A stretch of 64,000 bases of DNA from Candidatus Pelagibacter sp. GTDB lineage: Bacteria > Pseudomonadota > Alphaproteobacteria > Pelagibacterales > Pelagibacteraceae. Location of the stretch: NCBI GenBank assembly GCA_028404615.1, contig JAOOBT010000004.1, positions 38,983-102,982 of the forward strand. The letters are read 5' to 3'. The position numbers and the translations under genes are program-made. The notes under the pieces are model-generated. The model ran no database searches. It saw only the letters and a program-made list of their open reading frames with translations, and was not told the origin of the DNA. This document shows, one piece after another, positions 27,307 through 38,514 of this stretch (within the stretch, counting starts at the first letter, position 1; each line of letters starts with the position of its first letter).

Positions 27307-29114
27307 TATGTATCCTTGTTTATTTTTAAAACACCAATAAATGCCTCTTGGGGTATTTCAACCTTTCCGAATTGTTTGGATCTCGCTTTTCCCTTTTTTT
27401 GTTTCTCTAAAAGTTTTCTTTTACGGTCTGTGGCTCCGCCTCCATGTATTTTTGTTAAAACATCTTTTTTAAATCCTTTGATAGACTCTCGAGCAATTAT
27501 TTTTCCTCCAATTGCAGCTTGAACTGGTATCATAAAGTTATGTCGTGGGATTAGATCTTTCAATTTTTCGCAAACTTGTCGTCCTGTGGTTTGAGCAAAA
27601 TCTTTATGTATGATCATTGCTAAAGCATCAACTGGTTCAGCATTAACAAGAATGCCTAATTTAACTAAATCTCCTTCACGATAACTTGAAATTTCATAAT
27701 CAAAACTCGCATAGCCGCTAGATACAGATTTTAGTTTGTCGTTAAAATCAAAAACAACTTCATTTAATGGTAAATCATATGACAGCACTGCTCTCTTACC
27801 TGAATAAGCTAAGTTAGTTTGAACGCCTCTTTTATCCTGACAGATTTTAATAATCGATCCTAGATACTCATCTGGAGTTATAATTGTAGATTTAATCCAG
27901 GGTTCTTCTATTTTTTCAATTTGAGATGGATCGGGCATATTAGATGGATTTTGTAAATCTAAAACTTCTCCTTTAGTTGTGTGAACTTTATATATAACTC
28001 CAGGTGTTGTAGTGATTAAATTAACATCAAATTCTCTCTCTAGTCTCTCTGTGATAATTTCAAGATGTAGCAAACCTAGAAAACCACATCTAAATCCTAA
28101 ACCTAAGGCGCTTGAGGACTCTGGCTCAAATGAAAAACTAGCATCATTAAGTTTTAATTTTGCCAGCCCATCTTTTAGTTTTTGATATTCAGAACTATCT
28201 ACTGGAAAAAGTCCACAAAACACAACTGGTTTACTTGGTTTAAAGCCTGGCAAAGGTTTGTCAATTGGAGCGCTGGCATCACATATTGTATCTCCAACTT
28301 TTGTTTCTGATAGAGATTTGATGCCGGTAATTATAAATCCAATCTCACCTGAACCTAATTCACCAATATCATTTGGTTTTGGAGTAAATACACCAACTTT
28401 TTCTACCATATATTCTTGGTTATTTGACATTAATTTTATTTTCATATTTTTTTGAAGTTTTCCATTAATTACTCTTACTAAAATGACTACTCCAAGGTAA
28501 CTATCATACCAACTATCAACCAACAGACACTTCAATTTGTCACCAACTATTCCTTTTGGAGCAGGTAATTTGTTAATTATGGTCTCTAAAATTTCATCTA
28601 TACCTTCACCAGTTTTACCAGAGCAAGGAATAGCATTAGTTGTCTCAATACCAACAACATCTTCGATTTCTTTTTTTGTTTTTTCAATATCGGACGCGGG
28701 TAAGTCAATTTTATTTAAAATTGGTATTACTTCATGATTAATTTCTAGCGCCTGATAAACATTTGCTAAAGTTTGCGCTTCAACTCCTTGAGTGCTATCA
28801 ACAATTAATAAAGATCCTTCACATGCGGATAATGATCGACTAACTTCATAACCAAAATCTACGTGACCAGGAGTATCTATTATATTCAAAATATAATCCT
28901 TGCCGTCTTTGGCCTTATAATTAAGTTTAACAGTTTGAGCTTTGATCGTAATACCTCTTTCTCTCTCAATGTCCATCGAGTCTAAAACTTGCTGTTTCAT
29001 TTCACGATCAGTTAGGCCACCACATTTATGAATTATTCGATCAGCAATAGTCGATTTGCCGTGATCAATATGCGCAATTATTGAGAAATTACGTATTCTT
29101 TTTATATCTGACAT
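27306..29114 (-). CDS. lepA: Elongation factor 4 (LepA)
   Basis: 602 residues, the normal LepA length. The GTPase domain begins [19 protein letters not shown] (P-loop), with [18 protein letters not shown] and NKIDLPASD as G3 and G4. The LepA-specific C-terminal domain ends with [20 protein letters not shown] and [27 protein letters not shown] sequence (given here only in part). It acts on ribosomes, promoting translocation-related remodelling. It overlaps pheT and the glycosyltransferase gene by 1 nt each. Confidence 0.96.
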   Translation of the reverse strand: MSDIKRIRNFSIIAHIDHGKSTIADRIIHKCGGLTDREMKQQVLDSMDIERERGITIKAQTVKLNYKAKDGKDYILNIIDTPGHVDFGYEVSRSLSACEGSLLIVDSTQGVEAQTLANVYQALEINHEVIPILNKIDLPASDIEKTKKEIEDVVGIETTNAIPCSGKTGEGIDEILETIINKLPAPKGIVGDKLKCLLVDSWYDSYLGVVILVRVINGKLQKNMKIKLMSNNQEYMVEKVGVFTPKPNDIGELGSGEIGFIITGIKSLSETKVGDTICDASAPIDKPLPGFKPSKPVVFCGLFPVDSSEYQKLKDGLAKLKLNDASFSFEPESSSALGLGFRCGFLGLLHLEIITERLEREFDVNLITTTPGVIYKVHTTKGEVLDLQNPSNMPDPSQIEKIEEPWIKSTIITPDEYLGSIIKICQDKRGVQTNLAYSGKRAVLSYDLPLNEVVFDFNDKLKSVSSGYASFDYEISSYREGDLVKLGILVNAEPVDALAMIIHKDFAQTTGRQVCEKLKDLIPRHNFMIPVQAAIGGKIIARESIKGFKKDVLTKIHGGGATDRKRKLLEKQKKGKARSKQFGKVEIPQEAFIGVLKINKDT

Positions 29115-31516
29115 TAAGACCTAATTGTAGCACCAGTTTTTTCACTGACCGTATCAATAATTCTTTTACTAATTTGTTCTAAATCGTTTTCGGTAAGAGT
29201 TTTATCAATAGCTTGTAGTGTGACGTTAATTGCAACTGATTTTTTATCTTTTGGAATATTATCACCTTGATAAACATCGAAAGTGGTTACGCTTTGAATA
29301 AGTGTCTCATCTACCTCTCTTATAATTTTTTCTAGTGCACCAATTTTAAAAATTTTATCAATAACAAATGCAAAATCTCTCTCTGATTTTTGGTAATCTG
29401 AAGCCTTAAAACTTTTTTTTGTTTGTCTTAATTTTTTATTTGGCTCAGGAATATTCTTTAAAAATATTTCAAATCCAAAAATATTTTTATCTTTAAAGTC
29501 CATGCTCTTTGTAATCGCAGGATGGATTTCACCAAAATAAGCTAAGTGCGGACCTTTCTCAGATTTTAATGTCACAGATCCTGAGCGTCCGGGGTGATAA
29601 CTATTTTTTGTATTATCACTTACAAAAAGATTTTTTTCTTCAATACCAAGTTCGATTAAAGTTTTGATCACATCACTTTTAATATCAAAAACATCAATAT
29701 TTCTCTCTTTGTCCAACCAACTTTTTCTATTAACTCTTCCAGATTTTAACCCTCCAACAACTATTTGTTGTTCTCCTGGATTTTTTCCGAAAAATGTAGG
29801 CCCTATTTCAAACAAAGACAAATCTTCGTATCCTCTATCTTGATTTCTTTTTAAATAAATTGATAAATTTGAGAAAATCGAACGTCTTAAAACATTTAAA
29901 TCTGAAGAAATTGGATTATATAAAGAAATTTCTTTTTCACCTTTTGAAAATTGCTTTTCAACTTTTGAGTCTGAAAAAGACCAAGTGACTATTTCCATAT
30001 AACCTTTTGAGGCTAATGATCTTTGTGATAAGTGAAAAAGTTTTTGTTTAAAATTTAATGTATCCTGACTTCTATTTCTCTCGGGTTCAATTAATTGAAT
30101 GTGTTTAAAACCTTTTATCCTAATCAATTCTTCAATTAAATCTTCATCTAGACTTACATCTGGCCTCCAACTTGGTACTTCTACTTTAATACTGCTTTTA
30201 CTTTTTTTACATTTAAACCCTAAAGAACCTAGAATTTTACTAATTTCATCAGCAGTCATTGGAATGCCAATTAATTTCTTAAATTTATCAATCTGAAAAT
30301 TAATAATTTTATTTTTTTGCTTATTTTTTCCAGTAATTTGAAATTTACTTATCTGTCCTCCACAAATTTTCAAAATTAATTCTGTCGCCCGTTCTAGTCC
30401 TTCTGTTACTGAATTAGGATCAATACCTCTTTCGAATCTGTATTTCGCGTCAGTATTAATATTAAGAACTCTTGCAGTTTTTCTAATTGAAGAAGGACTG
30501 AAATAAGCTGCCTCTAAAAGGATATTTTTTGTCTCTAACTCCGTAGAGGTAGAAGTGCCCCCCACAATTCCGCCTAAACCTAGAACCCTTGATTTATCAG
30601 AAATCACGCACATTCCTTTTTTTAATTTGTATTTTTTATTATCTAATGCCTCAAAAACTTCCCCATCCCTTGCATTTCTGACTATAATCTCTTTATCTAT
30701 TTTATCTGCATCATATGCATGTAAAGGTCTATTTAGATCGAACATTACATAATTAGTTATATCTACTACTGCAGAAATAGGTTTTAATCCTAATGCAATT
30801 AATTTATTTTTAAGCCAGTCGGGACTTTCTCTATTAGTAATATTTTTAATATAGCAGCTGCCAAATATTTCACATCCTTGATCTTTTTCTTTAGTTATAG
30901 AAGTTTTAATTAGATGCTTTACCTCTTGTTTAAGTTTTCTCTTTTTAATTTGAATTAATTTGCCAACTCCAGCTGAAGATAGGTCTCTTGCAATCCCCCT
31001 TACTCCAAGGCAGTCAGCACGATTTGGGGTGACTGAAATATCAATAACTTTTTGTGAATTTTTTTTAAAATAACTTTTGCCTATTTCCTTTTCTCTATTT
31101 TTAAGTTCAATTATACCTTCACTATCATCAGATAGATTTAGTTCACTCTCAGAACATAACATTCCGCTTGATTCTACGCCCCTTATCTTAGCTACCTTTA
31201 ATTCGAAATTTGTTTTGGGTATTACAGCACCTGGAGGCGCATAAATTGTGATAAGACCCTCTCTTGCATTTGGTGCTCCGCAAACTACTTTTAAGATTTC
31301 TTTTCCACCAATTGTAACATCGCATACTTTTAATTTATCAGCATTTGGATGTTTTTCTGCTTTTAAAACTTTTGCGATTTTAAACTTGCTCATCTCTCCC
31401 GAATTTTCTTTTACTTCTTCAACTTCTAGCCCTATGCTTGTAAGTTGGTTAATGATTTCACTTTCTTTGGCTGTTGTTTTGAGATGTTCTTTTAGCCACG
31501 GAATGGTAATAATCAT
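29114..31516 (-). CDS. pheT: Phenylalanyl-tRNA synthetase beta subunit
   Basis: 800 residues. An EMAPII-like tRNA-binding domain (about 40-150, VVCGAPNAR), B3/B4 editing domain, B5 domain, catalytic-like core and an FDX-ACB C-terminal domain (about 705-800, [11 protein letters not shown]) occur in order. With PheS it forms the alpha2beta2 enzyme that charges tRNA-Phe. It overlaps pheS by 4 nt and shares one base with lepA. All domains complete. Confidence 0.96.
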   Translation of the reverse strand: MIITIPWLKEHLKTTAKESEIINQLTSIGLEVEEVKENSGEMSKFKIAKVLKAEKHPNADKLKVCDVTIGGKEILKVVCGAPNAREGLITIYAPPGAVIPKTNFELKVAKIRGVESSGMLCSESELNLSDDSEGIIELKNREKEIGKSYFKKNSQKVIDISVTPNRADCLGVRGIARDLSSAGVGKLIQIKKRKLKQEVKHLIKTSITKEKDQGCEIFGSCYIKNITNRESPDWLKNKLIALGLKPISAVVDITNYVMFDLNRPLHAYDADKIDKEIIVRNARDGEVFEALDNKKYKLKKGMCVISDKSRVLGLGGIVGGTSTSTELETKNILLEAAYFSPSSIRKTARVLNINTDAKYRFERGIDPNSVTEGLERATELILKICGGQISKFQITGKNKQKNKIINFQIDKFKKLIGIPMTADEISKILGSLGFKCKKSKSSIKVEVPSWRPDVSLDEDLIEELIRIKGFKHIQLIEPERNRSQDTLNFKQKLFHLSQRSLASKGYMEIVTWSFSDSKVEKQFSKGEKEISLYNPISSDLNVLRRSIFSNLSIYLKRNQDRGYEDLSLFEIGPTFFGKNPGEQQIVVGGLKSGRVNRKSWLDKERNIDVFDIKSDVIKTLIELGIEEKNLFVSDNTKNSYHPGRSGSVTLKSEKGPHLAYFGEIHPAITKSMDFKDKNIFGFEIFLKNIPEPNKKLRQTKKSFKASDYQKSERDFAFVIDKIFKIGALEKIIREVDETLIQSVTTFDVYQGDNIPKDKKSVAINVTLQAIDKTLTENDLEQISKRIIDTVSEKTGATIRS

Positions 31517-32580
31517 TTGCTTAATCCTCTATAATTTGTAGGAACATCAAGTGGATCAAAGCCGAAATGACTTAACCATCTATAATCTGCTTCGAAGAAA
31601 GCCCTTAAATCATTTATTCCATATTTCAACATTGCTAAACGATCTATCCCTATACCGAAGGCAAATCCTTGATATTTTTTCGTATCGACTTTCACATTCC
31701 TCAAAACATTGGGATGAACCATTCCACACCCTAAAACTTCTAACCATTTATCACCGTCGCCAATTACAATTTTTCCTTTTTCAATTTTATATCCAATATC
31801 AACTTCAGCTGATGGTTCAGTAAATGGGAAGTGACTAGGTCTAAATCTCATTTTAACATTTTTAACTTCGAAAAATTCTTTAATAAAATAGTCAAGACAT
31901 CCCTTGAGATGTCCCATTGTTATACCTTTATCAATATGAAGACCTTCCAACTGATGAAACATCGGGGCATGAGTTTGATCACTGTCGCATCTGTAAGTTC
32001 TCCCCGGAACAATTATTTTATATGGAGGTTTACTTGATATCATTGTTCTAATTTGAACTGGTGAAGTATGTGTTCTTAGTAATAATTTTTTGTTTTCTTC
32101 TAAGTAAAAAGTATCATGCATATCTCTAGCCGGATGATCTTCTGGAGTATTTAATGCTGTAAAATTATTATACTCAGTTTCAACATCAGGACCCTCTGCA
32201 ACAGAAAAGCCTATTTCTGAGAAGATTGAAGATATTTCGTCGATCACTTGTGAAACTGGATGAATCTTACCTTGTCGATATGGTCTGAAAGGTAAAGTAA
32301 CGTCAACTTTTTCATTCTTTAACTTTTCATTGATTTCACTTATTTCAATTTCAATATTTTTTTGCTCAAGCTGTCTTGTTAAGTCTTCTTTAATTTTGTT
32401 TAAATTAGACGCAAACTTTTTTCTCTTTTCTGGATCCAAAGAACCTAAAGTTTTAAATTGTAGGGTAATTTGTCCATTTTTTCCAAAAAATTCAGTTTTG
32501 ATATTTTGAAGATCGTCTATTGTTTTTACGGAATCTATCTTTGCGTTAAAAACTGAACTTATTTTATCTAAATCACTCAT
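31513..32580 (-). CDS. pheS: Phenylalanyl-tRNA synthetase alpha subunit
   Basis: 355 residues. An N-terminal coiled-coil arm (about 1-90) precedes the class II catalytic core, with [13 protein letters not shown] (motif 2 region), [21 protein letters not shown] and the C-terminal [18 protein letters not shown] motif 3. It activates phenylalanine. It overlaps pheT by 4 nt and lies 48 nt after rplT. Confidence 0.96.
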   Translation of the reverse strand: MSDLDKISSVFNAKIDSVKTIDDLQNIKTEFFGKNGQITLQFKTLGSLDPEKRKKFASNLNKIKEDLTRQLEQKNIEIEISEINEKLKNEKVDVTLPFRPYRQGKIHPVSQVIDEISSIFSEIGFSVAEGPDVETEYNNFTALNTPEDHPARDMHDTFYLEENKKLLLRTHTSPVQIRTMISSKPPYKIIVPGRTYRCDSDQTHAPMFHQLEGLHIDKGITMGHLKGCLDYFIKEFFEVKNVKMRFRPSHFPFTEPSAEVDIGYKIEKGKIVIGDGDKWLEVLGCGMVHPNVLRNVKVDTKKYQGFAFGIGIDRLAMLKYGINDLRAFFEADYRWLSHFGFDPLDVPTNYRGLSK

Positions 32581-32628
32581 TAGGTAATTGATTTTTTATA
32601 TTAAGTTGGGATTAAATCAAAGACCCTT

Positions 32629-32985
32629 TTAAGCTAGGGAGGATTGAACTTTTTTTACTACAGATTTAAATACTTCAGGGTTGTTATACGCAAGCTCTGC
32701 TAGAACTTTTCTATCTAACTTAATTTTTGATTTGGCCAAACCATTGATAAACTTTGCATATGTTAAACCTTCTGCTCTAACTCCAGCGTTGATTCTTTGA
32801 ATCCATAAAGATCTAAACTCTCTCTTTTTGGCTTTTCTATCTCTGTAAGCATATTGCATTGCTTTTTCCATAGCTTGACGTGCTATTCGGATAGTATTTT
32901 TTCTTCTTCCTCTTTGGCCTTTAACTGATTTTAAAACTTTATTATGTTTTGCCCTACTAACTACTCCTCGTTTTGTTCTAGCCAT
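32629..32985 (-). CDS. rplT: 50S ribosomal protein L20
   Basis: 118 residues. [19 protein letters not shown], then [16 protein letters not shown] and the C-terminal [20 protein letters not shown] are standard L20. It binds 23S rRNA early in assembly and often autoregulates infC-rpmI-rplT mRNA in bacteria. It follows rpmI by 1 nt. I did not see a clear L20-mimic structure in the short gaps. Confidence 0.97.
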   Translation of the reverse strand: MARTKRGVVSRAKHNKVLKSVKGQRGRRKNTIRIARQAMEKAMQYAYRDRKAKKREFRSLWIQRINAGVRAEGLTYAKFINGLAKSKIKLDRKVLAELAYNNPEVFKSVVKKVQSSLA

Positions 32986-32986
32986 A

Positions 32987-33193
32987 TTATCCTCTTAAGT
33001 TATATGGCATATACGATTTGACAATTTTAGTATCTTGTTTTGTCATAATTGTAGTGCCTCTTTGCTTTCTTATTTGCGAATTGGTTCGCTTAATCATTCC
33101 ATGTCTTTTACCAGCTTGAGGCATTTTAATTTTTCCTGAAGCAGTAAATCTAAATCTTTTTTTTGCTGAGCTTTTTGTTTTAAGTTTTGGCAT
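32987..33193 (-). CDS. rpmI: 50S ribosomal protein L35
   Basis: 68 residues beginning [20 protein letters not shown] and ending [11 protein letters not shown], the L35 pattern. It is a small basic large-subunit protein. It is in the canonical infC-rpmI-rplT order, 60 nt after infC and 1 nt before rplT. Confidence 0.96.
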   Translation of the reverse strand: MPKLKTKSSAKKRFRFTASGKIKMPQAGKRHGMIKRTNSQIRKQRGTTIMTKQDTKIVKSYMPYNLRG

Positions 33194-33253
33194 AAAATAT
33201 TTCGGACTTATATAGGCATTAATTAGTCTTTACAAGATGCTATTATTGATAAT

Positions 33254-33799
33254 TTAAAGAGGTTGAATAATCATCACCATCTGTCTGCCTTCAAATTTAG
33301 GCTTACTTTCTATTTTTGCAACATCTTTAGTCTCGTCTATAATTTTATCCATCAAATCTTTACCTAGGTCAGTATGTTGCATTTCTCTACCTTTAAATTT
33401 TACTGTAAATTTTACTTTATTGCCTTTCGATATAAATTTTTTAGCATTCTTAATTTTAAAATTGTAGTCATGAGTTTCTGTGCCTGGTCTTAACTTGATT
33501 TCTTTAAGAGAAACGGTCTTTTGTTTTTTCTTGGCTTGATTGGCTTTTTTCTGCAAATCATATTTGTATTTTCCCATATCCATAATTTTACAAACTGGTG
33601 GATTGGCGTTTGGTGAGATTTCAATTAAATCTAAACCCTCCTGTTTTGCAAGTTCAATTGCTTTATTAAGTGGCATAGTTCCGAGATTGCCACCTTCACT
33701 TCCAATAACTTGAACATCAAGAGCTCTAATTCTCTCGTTGGCCTTTGGACCTTGAGGTTTACTTCTTCTCTGAAAATAATTGGGTTTAAAGTTTGACAC
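33254..33799 (-). CDS. infC: Translation initiation factor IF-3
   Basis: 181 residues from a GTG (complement of 33797-33799) that directly follows the thrS stop, with no gap. The N-domain segment NERIRALDVQVIGSEGGNLG and linker, then C-domain SLKEIKLRPGTETHDYNFK and the ending KFEGRQMVMIIQP are all typical. IF-3 keeps subunits apart and checks start codons. A non-ATG start is common for infC because IF-3 discriminates against such codons, allowing autoregulation; here it is GTG, milder than the AUU of E. coli. Confidence 0.95.
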   Translation of the reverse strand: MSNFKPNYFQRRSKPQGPKANERIRALDVQVIGSEGGNLGTMPLNKAIELAKQEGLDLIEISPNANPPVCKIMDMGKYKYDLQKKANQAKKKQKTVSLKEIKLRPGTETHDYNFKIKNAKKFISKGNKVKFTVKFKGREMQHTDLGKDLMDKIIDETKDVAKIESKPKFEGRQMVMIIQPL

Positions 33800-35719
33800 T
33801 TAATTTAAAGGCAACTTATTTGAAGCAAGCATATTTTTAATAAGATCTTCTCTTTTCACAATTTCTTGTTTATCAGAACCTAGTTTTCTGACGGTAACAG
33901 TATTTTCTTTAACTTCTTTTTTTCCACAAACAATTATATAAGGCACTTTGGCTAAAGAGTGCTCTCTTACTTTATAATTTATTTTTTCGTTTCTTAAATC
34001 CATTTCACATTTTATACCCTCTTTAAAAAGATCTTCAAATAACTTTTTTACATAATCATTGTTCTCTTCAGCTATGGGGCACACAACAGCTTGTGCTGGT
34101 GAGAGCCAAAATGGTAACTTACCAGCATAATTTTCAATTAATATTCCAATAAATCTTTCTAAAGAACCAAATAATGCTCTGTGTAACATCACAGGAACTT
34201 TTTTGCTGCCGTCTTTTGCAACATACGTTGCTCCTAATCTACCAGGTAAATTAAGATCAACTTGTAAAGTTCCACATTGCCAATCTCTACCGATTGCATC
34301 TCGCAAAACAAATTCAATCTTTGGTCCATAAAAAGCTCCCTCGCCTTTGTTGATTGTGTATTCAAGTTTAGATTGTTTAATCGCAGCCAAAAGCGCTGCT
34401 TCCGATTTGTCCCAAACACTATCATCACCAACTCTTTTTTCAGGCCTATCAGAATATTTTAAAACTACATTTTCAAAACCTAGGTCTTTATAAATTCTTA
34501 AAATCAAATTTGTAACTGATAAGGACTCTTCAGTGATTTGGTCCTCTGTGCAAAATATATGTGCATCATCTTGAGTAAATGCTCTTACTCTTAATAATCC
34601 ATGTAAGGCTCCTGATGGTTCGTATCTATGCACTTTTCCAAACTCAGATAACTTTAGCGGCAAGTCTCTATAACTTTTTAAACCTTGATTAAAAACCTGT
34701 ACACAACCAGGACAGTTCATTGGTTTTACAGCAAATGTTTTTTCATCTGGCGTTTCAGAGGTAAACATATGCTCTCCAAATTTATCCCAGTGTCCAGATT
34801 TTTCCCAGAGTGTTTTGTCTAACAACTCAGGGGTATTAATTTCTTTATATCCTGCGAGTCTTTGTTTGGCTCGCATATATTCAACTAATCTTTGGAATAA
34901 TAACCAGCCCTTCTCATGCCAAAATACAGCACCAGGACTTTCTTCTCTGAAATGAAACAAATCCATCTCCTTACCAAGTTTTCTATGGTCTCTTTTTTCA
35001 GCCTCTTCTAAGCGGTGTAAATAATCTTCAAGATCTTTTTTAGTACTCCAGCAAGTTCCATAGATTCTTTGAAGCATCTCATTATTGGAGTCACCTCGCC
35101 AATAAGCTCCTGATACTTTTGTAAGCTTAAAAGCTTTCCCGATTTTACCGGATGAAGCCAAATGTGGCCCTCTACATAAATCATGCCAAGTGTCTCCATG
35201 GTGATAAACAGATAGCTCTTCATTTTTTGGTATACTCTCAATAATTTCAGCTTTGTATTTTTCTCCAATTTTTTTAAAGTGAGATATTGCCTTATCCCTC
35301 TTCCAAACTTCCCTTCTAGTTTTCACATCTCTATCAATTATTTCCGACATTTTTTTTTCTATATTATCTAAGTCATCGCTTGTGAAAGGTTCTTTTCTTG
35401 CAAAATCATAATAAAAACCATTTTCTATAACAGGCCCTATTGTAACTTGGGTACCAGGATATAATTCCTGTACAGCCATTGCCATTATATGAGCCGCATC
35501 GTGCCTTATAACTTCCAGACCTTCCTTATCTTTTGATGTAATAATTTTAACTTTAGAGTCCTCAATGATCTCATGACTTAAATCTTTTAGCTCTCCATTA
35601 ACTTCCATGATTAATGCTGATTTCTCTAGTGACTTGCTAATTTTTTTTGTTAATTCAAATCCACTGATAGACTTTGCAAAAGGGATTTGTTTTCCGTCTA
35701 ATAATTGAATTTTGGGCAT
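33800..35719 (-). CDS. thrS: Threonyl-tRNA synthetase
   Basis: 639 residues. N-terminal TGS domain (about 1-60), the editing/SAD domain with HDAAHIMAMAVQ and the zinc catalytic core with MNCPGCVQVF, GLLRVRAFTQDDAHIFC and a C-terminal anticodon-binding domain. It charges tRNA-Thr and edits Ser. It shares one base (TAATG) with the upstream glycosyltransferase gene and abuts infC. Length is normal. Confidence 0.97.
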   Translation of the reverse strand: MPKIQLLDGKQIPFAKSISGFELTKKISKSLEKSALIMEVNGELKDLSHEIIEDSKVKIITSKDKEGLEVIRHDAAHIMAMAVQELYPGTQVTIGPVIENGFYYDFARKEPFTSDDLDNIEKKMSEIIDRDVKTRREVWKRDKAISHFKKIGEKYKAEIIESIPKNEELSVYHHGDTWHDLCRGPHLASSGKIGKAFKLTKVSGAYWRGDSNNEMLQRIYGTCWSTKKDLEDYLHRLEEAEKRDHRKLGKEMDLFHFREESPGAVFWHEKGWLLFQRLVEYMRAKQRLAGYKEINTPELLDKTLWEKSGHWDKFGEHMFTSETPDEKTFAVKPMNCPGCVQVFNQGLKSYRDLPLKLSEFGKVHRYEPSGALHGLLRVRAFTQDDAHIFCTEDQITEESLSVTNLILRIYKDLGFENVVLKYSDRPEKRVGDDSVWDKSEAALLAAIKQSKLEYTINKGEGAFYGPKIEFVLRDAIGRDWQCGTLQVDLNLPGRLGATYVAKDGSKKVPVMLHRALFGSLERFIGILIENYAGKLPFWLSPAQAVVCPIAEENNDYVKKLFEDLFKEGIKCEMDLRNEKINYKVREHSLAKVPYIIVCGKKEVKENTVTVRKLGSDKQEIVKREDLIKNMLASNKLPLN

Positions 35720-36876
35720 TAATTTTTAATCAATCTTCTATATTCTTTTAAATTAGATTGGCACATTGTTTCAACATCAAATTTTTTAGTTATATTTTTT
35801 CTACCCTCATTTCCCATATTTTTCAATTCATCTGGTGATAATTGGATAACAGTATTAAGATTTTTAGCGAGTTCTCTTGGATCATCGTGTTTATATAAAA
35901 AGCCAGTCTTTTTATTAACAATTGTTTCTTTCGACCCCCCAATATTACTAGCGACGATTGGTTTTCCCATTGATTGAGCTTCTACAGAAACTCTTCCAAA
36001 AGCTTCTGGCTCAATTGATGCTGAAACTACGACATCAGCTAAAGAATAAGCTAAAGGCATCTCCTTGCAATGACTAATAAATCTAATTTTTTTATTGAGA
36101 TTATATCTTTCAACTAAATTAATTAATTTTTTAGAATAAACTTTTCTACCTTGATCGGAGCCAAGTATTATAGCTTGAAAATTTGTGATATTATAATCTT
36201 CAACTAGTATATTTAAAGACTCAATAAACTTTTCTTGTCCCTTCCAATAAGTAAGTCTACCTGGAAGAAGTATGGTAAATTTATTAGAAGATAAGCCCCA
36301 TTCCTGTTTTAGTTTTTCTTGCTTAAGCATTGAAATATTTTTTTGATTGTAATAATCAACATTAATGCCCCTAAAAATGACCCTTAGTTTTTTTGCTTTC
36401 GTTAGGTACTCACTGTAATTTTCGTTTATGTGGGTAAAAATAAAGTTCGACCCAGCGATTGTTAATTTCGCTCTTAGCATTATGCTGTTATAAAACTTTT
36501 TAAGTTTACTTCTAAAATTATAAGTTCCATGAAAAGTTGTCACAAAAACTCGGTTTGTTAAGAGGCAAGCAAGATAGCAGGACCATGCCGGCGCCCTACT
36601 TCTTGCATGAACAATATTAATCTTAAATAAAATTATATATACAACTAGTGCTAAAGCATTAAATATTATTAATAAAGGATTTTTAGAATGAACCGGCAAT
36701 CTTGTCACTCTAACTTTATTCTTTTTTACAAATTTTAATAATTCCCCTCCTGAAGTAATTATATGAGAACCACAATCATTTTCGGTTAAGAAATGAGCGA
36801 TATCGTAACAACCTGTTTCAGCACCACCGTAGCCAAGCTTAGGAATTACTTGTAGAACATTTATTTTAGTAATCAT
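35719..36876 (-). CDS. Glycosyltransferase family 4 (LPS/capsule-type)
   Basis: 385 residues of a GT-B enzyme. N-terminus NVLQVIPKLGYGGAETGCYDIAHFL (acceptor side), then LLPGRLTYWKGQEKFIESL and ASIEPEAFGRVSVEAQSMGKPIVAS (E-x7-E donor motif). A hydrophobic segment about residues 66-84 may contact the membrane. It is first in the minus-strand run with thrS and the infC operon. It diverges from the alpha/beta hydrolase gene over only 36 nt. Confidence 0.87.
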   Translation of the reverse strand: MITKINVLQVIPKLGYGGAETGCYDIAHFLTENDCGSHIITSGGELLKFVKKNKVRVTRLPVHSKNPLLIIFNALALVVYIILFKINIVHARSRAPAWSCYLACLLTNRVFVTTFHGTYNFRSKLKKFYNSIMLRAKLTIAGSNFIFTHINENYSEYLTKAKKLRVIFRGINVDYYNQKNISMLKQEKLKQEWGLSSNKFTILLPGRLTYWKGQEKFIESLNILVEDYNITNFQAIILGSDQGRKVYSKKLINLVERYNLNKKIRFISHCKEMPLAYSLADVVVSASIEPEAFGRVSVEAQSMGKPIVASNIGGSKETIVNKKTGFLYKHDDPRELAKNLNTVIQLSPDELKNMGNEGRKNITKKFDVETMCQSNLKEYRRLIKN

Positions 36877-36912
36877 CTAATTTGTAATATAATATCACTT
36901 AAACATTCTTAT

Positions 36913-37668
36913 ATGAAAAAATTCAAATATTTACGAATATCTAAAACAAAAAAACTAAGATTTATTGATAATTACTTTAAAAAAAAACTTTATATTGTTT
37001 TTTTGCATGGATTTATGTCCGATATTGAGGGAAAAAAACCTCAAACATTTCTTAGGTTTGCCAAAAAAAATAAGTTAGGTTTTTTAGCTCTTGAATACTC
37101 AGGTCATGGAAAATCATCTGGAGAATTCACCAAAGGAAATATTAGCTCTTGGACTAGAGATACACGATTAATAATTAAAAAAATAGTAAAAAAAAATAAT
37201 TTTATTCTCATAGGTTCAAGCATGGGTTCTTGGATTGGTCTTAATCAATTTAAATACTACAAAAAACAAATTAGAGGTTTTATTGGAATAGGTTCTGCTC
37301 CAGAATTTCTTACAAGATTAATGTGGAACAAATTTTCACAAATAATTAAATCAGAGTTAACTATCAAAGGTATATCAATTATAAAAAGTGGAGATTATGA
37401 ATATCCTATTACTTATCAATTAGTTAGAGACGGAAGAAAAAACAGAGTTTTAAATAAAAAGATAACTTCAAAAATAAGGGTTACAATGATCCATGGGGAA
37501 AAAGATGAAGTAGTGCCAGTAAATTTTTCAAGATTAGTACTGTCTATTTTTAAGAATGCAAAGAGGAAGTTAAAAATTATAAGGAACGGAGATCACAGTT
37601 TATCTAAACCACGTCAATTAAAAATAATTATTAAAGAGTTAAACTATATCATTAAAGATTTTTTCTAA
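36913..37668 (+). CDS. Alpha/beta hydrolase (serine esterase/thioesterase-like)
   Basis: 251 residues. Oxyanion-loop LHGFMSD, GSSMGSW with nucleophile Ser103, Asp198 in HGEKDEVVP and His228 in NGDHSLS complete the triad. The general look is that of ABHD10-like esterases, but the substrate is unknown. There is no signal peptide, so it is cytosolic. The 3' end overlaps the end of the convergent SDR gene by 30 nt, an unusually long tail-to-tail overlap. Confidence 0.83.
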   Translation: MKKFKYLRISKTKKLRFIDNYFKKKLYIVFLHGFMSDIEGKKPQTFLRFAKKNKLGFLALEYSGHGKSSGEFTKGNISSWTRDTRLIIKKIVKKNNFILIGSSMGSWIGLNQFKYYKKQIRGFIGIGSAPEFLTRLMWNKFSQIIKSELTIKGISIIKSGDYEYPITYQLVRDGRKNRVLNKKITSKIRVTMIHGEKDEVVPVNFSRLVLSIFKNAKRKLKIIRNGDHSLSKPRQLKIIIKELNYIIKDFF

Positions 37669-38514
37669 GCCTTCTTTATAAGTTGGATAAGTAAATTGAT
37701 AATTAAAGAACTCTTTTACTTTTCGATTGTCTACTTTTTTTGAATCTTTATAGAAGTCCTTCAACATTCCATCCTCCAAAGCATCTAATTCAAGAAATTC
37801 TGGGGAACTTAATTTAAGTAGTTTCGAACCATAAGTAGCGACTTCTTCTTGTGAAGCTGGCTTGTCATCTGAAATATTATAAATTTCGTTAGTTTTGAAT
37901 TTTTTCATCGAGTGAAACAAAAGATTTGCAATATCTTCGACATGAACTCTTGAAAAAAAATGATTTTCTTTTTTAACTATTTTGGCCTGACCAGAAATTA
38001 ATCTTTTTAAAATATTGTTTTGGAGTGAATAAATTCCAGATAATCTAAAAATCTGCAAAGGTAAATTATTTTCATTTGAAAATTTTAACCACTGATTTTC
38101 AGCTTTTAATCTTTTGATACCGCTATTTGATGTAGGTTTAGCATCACTGTGTTCGTTCACCCATTTGCCATTATGATTTCCATATACACTAGTTGCAGAT
38201 AAGTAGGTTATCCATTTTGTTTTTGTTTTTTTAATTATTTCTCCAAAATTATTTATTACAATATCTTCCTCATTAGTTGGTGGAATTGATACTAATATAA
38301 AATCTGCGTCTTGAATTTTTGAATTTATATTTTTGTCTATTTTTTTATCATTAAATTCATAAGTATTTAAATCTAGACCCTCAAATTTTAAATTATGTGT
38401 CTTTTTTCTTGAGCTAACATTAAGCTCAATATCTTGATTTTCTTTTATAATTTTCTTGATAAAATATTTGGCTACTTGACCAAATCCAAAACAAAAAACT
38501 TTTATTTTGCTCAT
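37639..38514 (-). CDS. NAD-dependent epimerase/dehydratase-like SDR protein (YeeZ-like)
   Basis: 291 residues. The nucleotide loop is degenerate, CFGFGQVAKYF in place of a perfect GxxGxxG, followed by ADFILVSIPP, TYLSATSVYG and YNISDDKPAS, which match the atypical extended SDR (YeeZ-like) group. Enzymatic substrate unknown. It starts directly after the gltB stop (no gap), hence may be part of the gltD-gltB transcript. The conserved YxxxK is hard to assign, so catalysis is unproven. Confidence 0.7.
   Translation of the reverse strand: MSKIKVFCFGFGQVAKYFIKKIIKENQDIELNVSSRKKTHNLKFEGLDLNTYEFNDKKIDKNINSKIQDADFILVSIPPTNEEDIVINNFGEIIKKTKTKWITYLSATSVYGNHNGKWVNEHSDAKPTSNSGIKRLKAENQWLKFSNENNLPLQIFRLSGIYSLQNNILKRLISGQAKIVKKENHFFSRVHVEDIANLLFHSMKKFKTNEIYNISDDKPASQEEVATYGSKLLKLSSPEFLELDALEDGMLKDFYKDSKKVDNRKVKEFFNYQFTYPTYKEGLEKIFNDIV

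Noticed and set aside
33194..33253. L20 autoregulation site in the infC-rpmI gap
   Set aside because: The 60 nt are AT-rich without a convincing pseudoknot or helix.
37639..37668. Frameshift at the long convergent overlap
   Set aside because: Both proteins have complete C-termini for their families, so the overlap is taken as real.
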